NCBI GenBank assembly: GCA_964473155.1
Contig: CAYYNT010000001.1
Span: 124,001 to 188,000, forward strand
Direction: 5' to 3'
DNA length: 64,000 nt
DNA from: JAJFUG01 sp964473155
GTDB taxonomy: Bacteria > Gemmatimonadota > Glassbacteria > GWA2-58-10
Part shown: positions 34,666-43,939 of the stretch, piece by piece
Numbering within the stretch: position 1 is the stretch's first letter
Layout of the letters: the number at the start of each line of letters is the position of its first letter
Program-made: the position numbers and the translations under genes
The notes under the pieces: generated by a model
The model's input: only the letters and a program-made list of their open reading frames with translations
Databases searched by the model: none
What the model was told of the DNA's origin: nothing

Positions 34666-37600
34666 TTAACGCGTGAGGTTGACCACCTCCTGCAGAAGGC
34701 TGTCGGCTGAAGTGATAACCCTGGCGTTGGCCTGGAAGGCGCGCTGGGTGGTGATCATGTTGGCGAACTCGGCGGCCGTGTCGACATTCGAGCTTTCGAG
34801 GAACCCGCTGGAGATTGTGCCCTGTATGTTGGTCCCGGCCTCACCGATCAGAGCGCCTCCGGAGTTTGCCGATTCCTGGAAATTGTTGTTGCCTTCCTTG
34901 ATCAGGCCGCCAGGGTTGTTGAAGCTGCCGAGAACGATCTTTCCGAGGGTCTTGGTGACGCCGTTGGAGAACACGCCCGTGATCTGGCCGCCCTCATCGA
35001 TTTCGAGCGAACTGAGCTTGCCTGAAGAGAAACCATCCTGACTGGCGATAATCGCGGTGGATGAGCCGCGGAACTGGGTAAGTCCGTCAAAACCGCCGAT
35101 CGTTCCCATGTCCAGGGTCAGTTCGACGCGGTCGGCGCCGTTATTCGGGTCGAAACCGAACGTGGCGCTGCGGTCGCGGACCGAAAATCCCTGCAAACTG
35201 CCGTCCGGGTTGAACGTCACTGTCCCCTGGTTTCCTGTCAGGGAGGTTTCGTTCTTGGTCATTTTCACTTCCCAGTTCCACTGCCCGGCTACATCCGTCA
35301 CGATGGCGTTCGCGCCCTGCTGGAGAGTGCGGAAATCCTCGGCCAGGCGGAACGGATAGCTGGGTGTGGTTACCCTGGGATTATCAACGTTATCCGCGAA
35401 AGTGATATTGATCGCGGTAAGCGATGAACCGGCTTCGTCATCGGTGAGAATTATCTGGCCGCGTGCGTTGATCGAGGCCGTAGCCCCGGTGCCGTCGCCT
35501 CCCGCCTGAATCGAGTTGTACAGGATGTTGATCTCATTGATCAGGTCACTCACTTTGGTCGGATTCACCCCGCCTTCGATAGTCAGGGTGCGGCTGACCG
35601 GTATGCCGTTTGTGTCAGTGCCTGTGATCTGAATCAGGTCTCCCGCCCGCGGTTGAGCATCACCCTTGACCGGATTCTCGGGATCGGTGTTATTCGAGCT
35701 CCAGAGGTCGGTGATTGCGCTTTCCACAGTCGAGGAATCCACGGCCTGCAGATCGTTGGGCGAGGCATCCGGATCCTGACTTGATATCATAAGGGGATAG
35801 GAAGTGGAGATCAGCTTGCTCTGGGTGGCCGGAATTTCCTGAGTGCTCTTGTTGAAAGTAACCACCATATTATGGTTTTCGCCGAATGAATCGAACACGG
35901 TGATCGAGGCGATATGGCTGCCCGCGTCCCGTCCGTCCTGAGTCAGGTTGAAAGCGGACAGCGAGATCGAGCTTGTGGCATTGCCGTTGTCCGAGATATT
36001 GTTATAATCGTTTTCGTTCCCGGCGACGCCATCCAGGGCCAGTTCGTTCTGGTCATCGAATCCCAGGGCATCGAAAATATCCACGCCTCCGACCGGTACG
36101 GCCTGAGTGCCGCGCAGAATAGTCACCTGGGCTGCGGGACGGTTGGTGATGAACTTGACCGCCGCTGCGCCCTGGCTGAAATCAACCGTGGCCGTCAGCT
36201 CGCCGCTCAGGTCCGAGTTCGAATTGATCGCCGCGTTAAGCCCGGCCACAAGGGCCTCCACATCTGCATAAACTCCAGGAGTCAAAGAGACCGTGCGCTC
36301 CGGATCGTCGTTTATCTGGATCCTGAACTGGTTGGTCGATTTGAGAGTGGTCAGGTTGAGGCCGCCATCCCCTACACCAAGCCCTTGCTGCCCACTTGTG
36401 AAACCGAGGTCGGTGACAGTGGTCTGGTCACCATTGGGAACGGCCTTGATTTTGACGGAGTCGCTCGGGCTGGTTGTCGTCAGGCGCACGCCGCCTTCAG
36501 GAGTCGCCACGGCTACCACTGTTCCGGCCAGTTCGAGATCGTTGTTGATGCCGCGGTTGATTGCATCCAAAACCTCGCCGAGGTTTTCGTAAATGCCGTC
36601 CCCATTCGGATCGGTTGCTATTGTGATGATATTTTCCCGGCCGTTGTCCACTCCGGCCACGGCAATTGAAATCTGGCGCGGGAACTGAGTGCCCTCGACA
36701 TCCGCGGTGAACCTGAAACCGCCGGCGCCGGTCTCTGAATTGTAATCGGTGATGTTCATCGATTCACCGATGATTGTGGCGCTGGATTCAGGCAGGAAAG
36801 AATCCTGAATCGTGTTGCCGAGCACCGAGGCGCTCCTGGCGTCTTCCTCGAAAGCCAGCGAAATAGAGGTCTGACTGGACCCGGCGGAATCATCGACCAT
36901 GACGATGTTGCCGTTGGGATCGATCGAGGCGGTCACGCCGGAAAAGGAGTTGTTAATCTTATTGACCAGGCTGGCAAGAGTGGTGCCGTCGCGCGACACC
37001 GAGGACCCGTCTGACAGAAGCTCTGTGCCGCTGCCGTAACGGAATACTTCGGAAACGATCGTGCCGTCTGGATTGGTGCCGTTGATCTTGATCCGGTCGC
37101 CTTCGTCAAGCAGGTTGATAGTCTGTGACAGATCGTTGATGTCGGTCACGCCGCTGGCCACCTGGCCGGTGCTGCGGATAGAGAATGGTATGGCAGTTGT
37201 GAGCGTCTTGGCCAGAACGCCTGAATCGGCGTCCAGGTTATCCTTGAATCCGACCCGCGTGGAATACTTGGCCGGGGTGGTCAGGCCCAGGGGAACGACG
37301 ATATCCTCCACCGGAGCGCCGGAGGGGATCACCCCGTTGGTGTTGGCAAGACGGCCCTGAACCACGTAACCGGTGCTGTTCTGCACCAGCGCGCCGTTAC
37401 CGTCGAACTGGAATGCGCCGGCTCGTGTGTACAGCCTGCGCTGCCCTTCACGCACGACAAAGAACCCGTCTCCCTGGATCGCCAGGTCGGTGGTGACGCC
37501 GGTTGATTCGAGCGTGCCCTGGCCGAACAGGTTATCGATACTGGACACTCCCACACCCAGGCCGTAAGCCACCGGGTTGATGCCGCCGACAGAACCTTCT

Positions 37601-37773
37601 ATCGGACGCTTGGCCTCTGAAATCGTCTGGACCAGGAACTCGTTGAACTGGGCCCTGCCGGCCTTGAAACCCACTGTGTTCACATTGGCGATATTGTTGC
37701 CGATCACGCTCAGCCTGACGCTGTTGGCCTGAAGACCGGAAACGCCGGTGAATAGCGTACTCTGCAAACTCAT
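34666..37773 (-). CDS. flgE: Flagellar hook protein FlgE, unusually long (1035 aa)
   Basis: 1035 residues, against about 400 in enteric FlgE. The ends are canonical: the rod-type N-terminus SGLQANSVRLSVIGNNIANVNT, and the C-terminus FANMITTQRAFQANARVITSADSLLQ. The FlaE core is split: TVFDSFGENHNMVVTFNK (625-642) is separated from WNWEVKM (832-838) by an insert. Four related modules are visible, at about 224-318, 391-456, 481-572 and 711-800, each with a strand-helix (N/D-x-x-I/L-N-x-x-I-N) and a strand pair ending in a Gly-rich turn, like flagellin IN motifs. GGGAGG precedes the ATG. It builds the universal joint; added outer domains should thicken the hook surface. Confidence 0.93.
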   Translation of the reverse strand: MSLQSTLFTGVSGLQANSVRLSVIGNNIANVNTVGFKAGRAQFNEFLVQTISEAKRPIEGSVGGINPVAYGLGVGVSSIDNLFGQGTLESTGVTTDLAIQGDGFFVVREGQRRLYTRAGAFQFDGNGALVQNSTGYVVQGRLANTNGVIPSGAPVEDIVVPLGLTTPAKYSTRVGFKDNLDADSGVLAKTLTTAIPFSIRSTGQVASGVTDINDLSQTINLLDEGDRIKINGTNPDGTIVSEVFRYGSGTELLSDGSSVSRDGTTLASLVNKINNSFSGVTASIDPNGNIVMVDDSAGSSQTSISLAFEEDARSASVLGNTIQDSFLPESSATIIGESMNITDYNSETGAGGFRFTADVEGTQFPRQISIAVAGVDNGRENIITIATDPNGDGIYENLGEVLDAINRGINNDLELAGTVVAVATPEGGVRLTTTSPSDSVKIKAVPNGDQTTVTDLGFTSGQQGLGVGDGGLNLTTLKSTNQFRIQINDDPERTVSLTPGVYADVEALVAGLNAAINSNSDLSGELTATVDFSQGAAAVKFITNRPAAQVTILRGTQAVPVGGVDIFDALGFDDQNELALDGVAGNENDYNNISDNGNATSSISLSAFNLTQDGRDAGSHIASITVFDSFGENHNMVVTFNKSTQEIPATQSKLISTSYPLMISSQDPDASPNDLQAVDSSTVESAITDLWSSNNTDPENPVKGDAQPRAGDLIQITGTDTNGIPVSRTLTIEGGVNPTKVSDLINEINILYNSIQAGGDGTGATASINARGQIILTDDEAGSSLTAINITFADNVDNPRVTTPSYPFRLAEDFRTLQQGANAIVTDVAGQWNWEVKMTKNETSLTGNQGTVTFNPDGSLQGFSVRDRSATFGFDPNNGADRVELTLDMGTIGGFDGLTQFRGSSTAIIASQDGFSSGKLSSLEIDEGGQITGVFSNGVTKTLGKIVLGSFNNPGGLIKEGNNNFQESANSGGALIGEAGTNIQGTISSGFLESSNVDTAAEFANMITTQRAFQANARVITSADSLLQEVVNLTR

Positions 37774-37869
37774 GGTTCAACCTCCCTGTTACGGAGCGCC
37801 TTCCAGCGGCCCCGTTTTGATTTATCTGCTGCAATCTGATTATGAATTTTTATTCCAGATCAGTCCTTG

Positions 37870-38571
37870 CTATAAGGAATCCGGTTCGAGAACATCGAAT
37901 ACGTTCTCGAGCGACACCTGTTTCTCACCCATCAACAGATACGCCTTATTGTCCAAATAACGCACCCCGGTCACCTGGCCGGTCATGAAAGTCGTGGCGC
38001 CGAGCGATTCACCCTCGGAATCCGTGGCTTCCACCTCGAAATAGAATACTCCGGAGCTGCGCTGGTTGCCCTCGGAGTCCACGCCATCCCAGTTCAGGTC
38101 CGTTTCACCTGCCGGCCTGCCGCCCAGTGCCATGGAGAGTATCTCCTCACCAGTGCTGTCGTAAATGTGGACAGTAGTCTCCGAAGAGGGGGCTTCGAGG
38201 TGGAACTGAAGAGTCGCGTCGCTTTCACCGTCAAAATAAATCTGGTTGCCCACGGCCCGGATGTCCTTGCCGATAAAACCGGCGGCGACGCTGTTGTTTA
38301 TGAGCTGCCCGAGCTGTTTTGTGCTCGAAAGGTTATCGCCGAGAGTCTTGTTCATCTCGGTGAGCTGCTCCAGGCTGGAGAACTGAGCCAGCTGGGCCGA
38401 AAACTCCTGGTTGTCCGCGGGGTTCATCGGGTCCTGGTTCTGGAGCTGTGTGACCAACAGCTTAAGGAAATCGTCCTTGCTCGTGGTCGCCTGCTCCTCG
38501 ATGTCCTTGATCCCGCTTTCGGTCTGCGCCCAGGCGGGAAGACTGGTCTGAGTTTCGGACACCTGCATCAT
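37870..38571 (-). CDS. flgD: Flagellar hook capping protein FlgD
   Basis: 233 residues. The N-terminal FlgD motif DDFLKLLVTQLQNQDPMNPADNQEFSAQLAQFSSLEQL is nearly perfect. Then FlgD Ig-like and Tudor-like domains follow: VHIYDSTGEEI, DLNWDGVDSEGNQRSSGVFYFEVEA, and GQVTGVRYLDNKAYLLMG. It caps the growing hook and is lost on completion. AGGAG lies eight bases before the ATG. It lies between fliK and flgE. Confidence 0.95.
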   Translation of the reverse strand: MMQVSETQTSLPAWAQTESGIKDIEEQATTSKDDFLKLLVTQLQNQDPMNPADNQEFSAQLAQFSSLEQLTEMNKTLGDNLSSTKQLGQLINNSVAAGFIGKDIRAVGNQIYFDGESDATLQFHLEAPSSETTVHIYDSTGEEILSMALGGRPAGETDLNWDGVDSEGNQRSSGVFYFEVEATDSEGESLGATTFMTGQVTGVRYLDNKAYLLMGEKQVSLENVFDVLEPDSL

Positions 38572-38598
38572 GGCGAGTTCTCCTTCCGCGGATGGCTT

Positions 38599-41571
38599 TC
38601 AGGCCACCCATTCCAGTGTATTATAACCGAGGTTTTTCGGCGCCTGCGCCTCCGCGCTTTCGTCCGCGTCAGATACGCCGCCGGAGGGGACAGCGTCCCG
38701 GTCCGGAGAGGTGGCGTTATGACGGCCGCGCCAGGAACCCTCGCGCCCGCCGGAGGCATTCTGCTGCTGATCCTGCTGCCCCTGGTCCTGGCGCACATCT
38801 ACATTGAATTTCTCAACTTTCAAACCCTGCTCATGCAGCGAATCCTTCAGGCGCTGCAAGCTGTTTTCGATCAGCGAGCGCGCCTCATGGCTCTCCACCT
38901 GTATCCGGGCGCTGACCGCGTGATTCTCATCCACGCTCAGATGCACCCGCATGCTGCCGAGGTTGTCCGGTTCGAGTTTGATCTTGATTTCGCTCGTTCC
39001 ACCACTGCTTGTCATCCGGGCTGTTGACGAAAGTTTTTCCAGCACCTCGGCCTGATTGATCAGATGAAGCGTCCTTGCCGCCTGAGTGTTTTCCGCCGGT
39101 CTGTCGGCGCCGGCGCGCGGTGCAGCCAGCTCGCTCCTGAATGCGTCAGCGGAAGGTCCAGTTCCCGAAGACCGGGTGGCGGTCAGGCTGCGGGGCAGGT
39201 CTTGTCCTTCCCGGGATCCTTCTCCGCCTGTATCCTGCAAGCCTGCGGACATTGATTCAACCACCGCGCCGAGTTCCTGAGCAGCCGCAGCGATGGTTTC
39301 GCCGGCCGGGCCATGTCTGTCCTGGGTTCTGGCAGAAAATGGTTGAGCAGCGTTCCGGCCGACATAGGCCATGATAGCCTGCTGGTGCTGGGTGGAGGAG
39401 GCTCTGGCGGACAACGGCGCTGTGTTGACTGACAGTTTGACTGGTATGGATATCTTTTCGGAAGATGATTTCAGCGCAAAGGCCTGCTCATCATTCGAGG
39501 ACAACGGGTCTGCCGATTCGCCTGCCGATGACGGCTGTTTTGCATTCTGACCTTCCGCTTTGACCGCCTGATTACCCGGAACGGCGTTTTCCGCCTCAGG
39601 CATCGAGGATGTCTGGGAACTGACGCCGGAACGGTTTTTAGCTGCGGATTCAGTCTCGGAAGCGACAGTGCCGTCTGCCGCTACGCTGACCGCCGGAATT
39701 ACAGCGGACTGCTGCGGTTGAGCCTCCGCCCGGCTGACGTTCCTGTCCGGTGAATTGCCGGAGAGTGCGGTTGCCGCGACGGCCGTTTCAAGGTTGACCG
39801 CCCCGGAGGCAGCCGCAGCCTGGACCGGCATGGCCGCCTGAACCTGTCCGCTGTCCGGCGTATCATCCGCCGTGGACTGAGTTGTCTGAGCATTCATCAG
39901 TTCAAGAAGCAATTTTGCGGCAGTCAGCAATGGATTATTCTCTCTGCCCTGCGCGGGTGCATCTGTTCCGTCCGGTCCATTATTGACTTTGGAGGTGCCG
40001 GAGTCAGAAAATTTTCCAGAAGCTAAAGCGGACTGAAGCCGCTCGATCAGGTTTTCAAGCAGCGGGACAAGGGCTTGCATTCCATTTATGGCAGACTTGG
40101 AATTGACAGCCGTAACCGGCTCAATGGCTTCGACAGTCCCGTTTTCTTCAGCCGAGGCCGAAGTCCGGCTGCCTGCCTCAGACATAGAAAGCGCCTGCGC
40201 CATGGCCTTGTCCGGGATGACAGATGCGGCTTCATCAGTTTTATCAACCGTTCCGCCGGCAAGTTTTTTCAAGATATCGAGCAGGCTGGAAAGATGGGTT
40301 TCGCTGTCCGTCGCACTGCTTCCGCTGTTTGTCATGCCTGTGTTCTGAAAGCGGCTCAGAATGGATTCGAGCACTGATCGACGGCCCTGGGCCGACTGGT
40401 TGTCGACATCATCCAGATCAGTGGCGAGTGTCGTGAAATCCAGCCTGCCGTCCGGGTCTGCGGACTGGGAGCCTCCGGACAGCATCTGGTTCAGAAGGCC
40501 GCATATCAGCGCGACCGCGGCCAGGGTCACGTCGAGGCTCTCATCCGGAATGTCATTGCCGGACAGTTGGACAGTCTCATTCAACCTGACCCCGTCAGTG
40601 GATTCCGTATCCACCTCAGAGCCGGTTTCCCCGGAGGCCCCGGCCTTATTCTGCAGACGAGACAAACGCTTGACCAGGTCGGTCAGGAGGTTCCTGAGTT
40701 CGGACTTCTCGGGAGACTCTTTGTCCGATGGATCGGTCTTCGTGGCGACATACAGATTAAGCTCTTTCAATTTATCGATCAATTCCCGGAGAGCCGCCGC
40801 CCGGCTCTGACCGGTTTTTTCCTCAATATTCAGCCCCAGTACGGAAAGGATCAGGTCAAACACCTCGCGCAACAGGCCGGTGTCTTCCTCAGTTTCAGGT
40901 TCCGTGGCGCCAGCCGGGTCCACTTTCTCAGCAGCGGTTATTCCAGTCTCTTTGACAACGGCATTCCGGGCGGCCAGCAAGGTGGGATCGAACTGCAGGG
41001 TCATTTCCGGAGTCTGATTCGCCTCCGCGTCATCGGCGCTCAATGTCAGCAGAGCGGGAATAACCTGTGCCATTTCGCCCTCGCCGGTGACAACAGCCAC
41101 AGGGATGGCGGCCGGGGTGGATTCACCGGCGAGCATGGAGCGCAGAGATTCGAGCGCGGCTGGAGCGACAAGGAGCCTGACAGAGGTGTTGCTTTCATCC
41201 ATCGATACGCCGGAAGCCGCCAGGAATGAAAGCTGTTCCGCTCCAAGCGTGGAAAGATCGATCGTAACTTCGACTGTCTGCATTCCGGCGGCCTGGAGCT
41301 TACTGATTATTTCCGGAACGGTGTCACTCTGACCTGCGGCTGACAATTGAATCCCGGTTTCCGGCTGATTCGGCAGCATAACGGAGCTCACAGCCGAACC
41401 GGGACCAGCCGGAAGACAACCGGCGCCGGAAGAGGCGGCGGATATTCCGAGCATTCCTCCGAACATCGCGCGGAAAACGCTCTCATCCGAGGCGGCTGAT
41501 CCAGCCGGAGAGGAATTTGAGGGGCCCGGCTGCAGGCCAATTATCTGGGTAATAAGAAGGCCGTTCAACAT
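38599..41571 (-). CDS. fliK: Flagellar hook-length control protein FliK, long form (990 aa)
   Basis: 990 residues, more than twice enteric FliK (405). Most is low-complexity, rich in Ser, Ala, Gly, Glu and Asp, as expected for the secreted, stretched ruler part. The C-terminal Flg_hook domain (about 860-960) has VLEKLSSTA, IKIKLEPDNLGSMRVHLSVDEN, and SLIENSLQRLKDSLHEQGLKVEKFNVDV. This domain switches FlhB specificity when the hook is complete. I start at ATG 41571: the in-frame start at 41685 lies upstream of the sigma-54 promoter. Confidence 0.92.
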   Translation of the reverse strand: MLNGLLITQIIGLQPGPSNSSPAGSAASDESVFRAMFGGMLGISAASSGAGCLPAGPGSAVSSVMLPNQPETGIQLSAAGQSDTVPEIISKLQAAGMQTVEVTIDLSTLGAEQLSFLAASGVSMDESNTSVRLLVAPAALESLRSMLAGESTPAAIPVAVVTGEGEMAQVIPALLTLSADDAEANQTPEMTLQFDPTLLAARNAVVKETGITAAEKVDPAGATEPETEEDTGLLREVFDLILSVLGLNIEEKTGQSRAAALRELIDKLKELNLYVATKTDPSDKESPEKSELRNLLTDLVKRLSRLQNKAGASGETGSEVDTESTDGVRLNETVQLSGNDIPDESLDVTLAAVALICGLLNQMLSGGSQSADPDGRLDFTTLATDLDDVDNQSAQGRRSVLESILSRFQNTGMTNSGSSATDSETHLSSLLDILKKLAGGTVDKTDEAASVIPDKAMAQALSMSEAGSRTSASAEENGTVEAIEPVTAVNSKSAINGMQALVPLLENLIERLQSALASGKFSDSGTSKVNNGPDGTDAPAQGRENNPLLTAAKLLLELMNAQTTQSTADDTPDSGQVQAAMPVQAAAASGAVNLETAVAATALSGNSPDRNVSRAEAQPQQSAVIPAVSVAADGTVASETESAAKNRSGVSSQTSSMPEAENAVPGNQAVKAEGQNAKQPSSAGESADPLSSNDEQAFALKSSSEKISIPVKLSVNTAPLSARASSTQHQQAIMAYVGRNAAQPFSARTQDRHGPAGETIAAAAQELGAVVESMSAGLQDTGGEGSREGQDLPRSLTATRSSGTGPSADAFRSELAAPRAGADRPAENTQAARTLHLINQAEVLEKLSSTARMTSSGGTSEIKIKLEPDNLGSMRVHLSVDENHAVSARIQVESHEARSLIENSLQRLKDSLHEQGLKVEKFNVDVRQDQGQQDQQQNASGGREGSWRGRHNATSPDRDAVPSGGVSDADESAEAQAPKNLGYNTLEWVA

Positions 41572-41639
41572 GTGGTAGTCTTTCTTCCCTGAAAGTTTTC
41601 TACATCCATGTTCCGGTAGTGGGTCTGGCCGTGGTATTG

Positions 41640-41654
41640 GCAAACCGTGTGCCA
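41640..41654 (-). promoter_or_regulatory. Sigma-54 (RpoN) promoter of fliK-flgD-flgE
   Basis: Minus strand TGGCAC-ACGGT-TTGC, a perfect match to TGGCAC-N5-TTGC with exact spacing. The start would fall near 41628, about 57 bases before the fliK ATG at 41571. It also decides the fliK start. Confidence 0.85.
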
Positions 41655-41747
41655 TCTGTATAGAAACTCTCAAAAACGCAATCACTGCATTTCTATTTCA
41701 TTTATTATCAGCGTGTTTCACAATCACCAGTCTGAATAACGGCAATA

Positions 41748-41832
41748 TTTTCCCTGTTCGATAATTGTTTTATTTATTGTTCGGTGAGATTTTTTCCTGA
41801 TTTTACAGAACATTTTTTCCACTGTCCGATAA
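41748..41832. promoter_or_regulatory. Direct repeats upstream of the fliK sigma-54 promoter, candidate enhancer sites
   Basis: TTTTCCCTGTTCGATAA (41748-41764) and TTTTCCACTGTCCGATAA (41815-41832) are near-identical direct copies; TTGTTCGGTGAG (41777-41788) is a weaker third. They lie 94 to 178 bp upstream of the -24 box, where sigma-54 activators bind. The same intergenic region must hold the tamA promoter; the best there is TTGACC with a poor -10 box near 41929. Confidence 0.45.
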
Positions 41833-42017
41833 ACTTGCATGCCAATGCAATTCCAGTTTCAGGAAACTGAAACCTTCACCGGGTGTATGAAAACCATGCC
41901 GGGTGAGGCGGTTTATGCTGCTTCCCTTGACCTGCCATAAGGCAGGCAGTACCTTATGTCATTATAAGGACATTATTTTACGGGTCTTAACAACTTACTT
42001 TCTGACTGCATGGAAGA

Positions 42018-43898
42018 ATGAAACCTTTCCCCCAGCCCTGTCCTCCCGGCTGTCGCGCCTGGCCAGCTTTATTTCTTGCCATGCTCTTTCTGCAGGTTTT
42101 CCGCGTGGACGCCCTGGCGCAATGGAAATTCGGGGAGATAACTGTGGAAGGCGTCGAACAGATCAAGCCTGCCGAGTTGTTGCGCCTGATGACATCCCGG
42201 GAGGGACGGCCTTATGCCGAGTGGAAGCTGGATGAGGACAGGGCTGCTATCCTTTCCCTGTACCGCAGCCGCGGGTACCTTCAGGCCAATGTCGCGGATT
42301 TCGAGAAGGATATCGATGTCGACAACCAGAAAGTTAATCTGCGGTTGGTGATCGAAGAGGGGTTGCAGACCATACTTCATAAGATAGACATCACCGGCAA
42401 CAAAATCTTTTCTGAAAAAGAGCTGCTTGGCCTTCAGGAAATCAAGCCCGGACTTCCGCTGGACGCTCATCGTCTTTCACAGCTAAAACAGAGAATCCTC
42501 AGCCGTTACTACGAATTCGGCTTCCTGTACGCCGAGGTGGAGGAGCATTTTTATTTTCCCTCCGGCAACCGTCAGGCCGAGGTGTATTTCGACATCCGCG
42601 AGGGGGTCCAGGTGCGGGTGGAAAGCATCCGGATACAGGGCAATAAGCGCGTGGCCACCTCCGTTATCCGCCGCGGCCTGGAACTGAAACCCGGAGATAT
42701 TTATTCGGATGACAAAATGAGCCGCAGCAAGTCAAACCTGTACCGTATAGGAGTTCTGCGCGACATCCGTCACACCCTGGAAGGGTATGACAGCCGAAGT
42801 GAACGGGTTGGAGTGATAATCACGGTCAGCGAGGGAGAATTCCATTCAACCGGATTTGGCGGCGGAGTAGGCGATGTCGATGGTCTGCGGGGTTTTGTGG
42901 AATGGGGGCACTACAACCTGTTCCGTCGCGCGTTCAGCCTTATGGTGGCCAATCGCCTGACATACCAGCCTTTCCAGGTCGATCCGACCTATAAATACTC
43001 CAATTCCACTTCTCTTACCCTGCGCCAGCCTTATTTCCTGAATTCGAGGATAGAGGCCAGCACGACCGGGCTTTTCGAAAAAGTCTCCTACCGTCATCAC
43101 GAGGAGGAAAAGACCGGGATCAGTTTTCTCCTGCGCAACATGGTCACTCTACAGCGCGAGATCAGCCTGCTGATGGGACTGAACAGCCGAAGAATCTTTG
43201 AGGTCGACTCGCTGGACGCAGACCAGAGTATCCTCGATAACCGCGGCCGCAGGATAACTCAGCTCGTCTCTCCTGTGGTGATGCTCGACAGGCGTAACGA
43301 CCGTTTCAATCCGAGCCGTGGCTATCAGATAGTGATGAAAAGCACGCTTGCAGGAGGTCCTCTGCTCCTTGGAGACATCAATTATTATCTTTTGAGTTTT
43401 GAGGGTACAGTGCTTCATCCGCTGGTCTCCCGTCGTAACGGCCAGCCTCTGGTGGCCGCGGGACGGATTAAACTGGGAGTTGTTCGCGAATTCGGGGGAA
43501 CGTCCTCGGTTCCGCCGACCGAGCAGTTCAACATCGGCGGCGGACGAAGCCTCAGGGGCTACAACGAGCTCACGATCGGCCCCATAGCCGACAGGGATAT
43601 GCCGGGAAACATTGTCGTCCTGAGCAACCTGGAACTGCGTTGCCCCATCTGGCGCGACCTGGGCTGCGTGGTCTTTCTGGATGCGGCTAACGTTTTCCGC
43701 GAACTGTACTTTGACCAAAGGTTCCACCTTCTGACAACCGGCGGGCTGGGGCTGCGCTATCGCACTCCGGTCGGACCGCTGCGCGTGGATGCGGCCTGGA
43801 GACTGAACGGTATGCGCCGGGCGGATGGAAGCGATAAGCCCCCTATCGCCTCGAACGACTGGGGCGCGGTGCATTTCGGGATCGGGCATGCTTTCTGA
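42018..43898 (+). CDS. tamA: Omp85-family outer-membrane protein, TamA/BamA-like
   Basis: 626 residues with a signal peptide (hydrophobic run ALFLAMLFLQVF, cleavage after ALA near 34). Three POTRA domains follow, at about 37-110, 115-190 and 195-270, each with the G-N/V-x-(R/K/I)-ending pattern (ITVEGVEQIKPAEL, IDITGNKIFSEKEL, IRIQGNKRVATSVI). The barrel (270-626) carries the Omp85 motif IGGGRSLRGYNEL (about 512). Three POTRA domains and direct linkage to a TamB gene suggest TamA, which helps insert outer-membrane proteins, rather than BamA (five). The ribosome binding site is weak, and the start has several ATG alternatives. Confidence 0.82.
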   Translation: MKPFPQPCPPGCRAWPALFLAMLFLQVFRVDALAQWKFGEITVEGVEQIKPAELLRLMTSREGRPYAEWKLDEDRAAILSLYRSRGYLQANVADFEKDIDVDNQKVNLRLVIEEGLQTILHKIDITGNKIFSEKELLGLQEIKPGLPLDAHRLSQLKQRILSRYYEFGFLYAEVEEHFYFPSGNRQAEVYFDIREGVQVRVESIRIQGNKRVATSVIRRGLELKPGDIYSDDKMSRSKSNLYRIGVLRDIRHTLEGYDSRSERVGVIITVSEGEFHSTGFGGGVGDVDGLRGFVEWGHYNLFRRAFSLMVANRLTYQPFQVDPTYKYSNSTSLTLRQPYFLNSRIEASTTGLFEKVSYRHHEEEKTGISFLLRNMVTLQREISLLMGLNSRRIFEVDSLDADQSILDNRGRRITQLVSPVVMLDRRNDRFNPSRGYQIVMKSTLAGGPLLLGDINYYLLSFEGTVLHPLVSRRNGQPLVAAGRIKLGVVREFGGTSSVPPTEQFNIGGGRSLRGYNELTIGPIADRDMPGNIVVLSNLELRCPIWRDLGCVVFLDAANVFRELYFDQRFHLLTTGGLGLRYRTPVGPLRVDAAWRLNGMRRADGSDKPPIASNDWGAVHFGIGHAF

Positions 43899-43939
43899 CG
43901 AATGCAAATTCAGTCCAGGCGGGATTGCAAGAGGCGGAT

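Noticed and set aside
41572..41685. N-terminal extension of FliK to 41685
   Set aside because: The sigma-54 promoter at 41640-41654 lies inside it and the extra residues do not look like FliK.
41903..42235. Small plus-strand gene before tamA
   Set aside because: It overlaps tamA in another frame and lacks a ribosome binding site; the region holds only short hairpins (CCTGCC-ATAA-GGCAGG and CCTTAT...ATAAGG).
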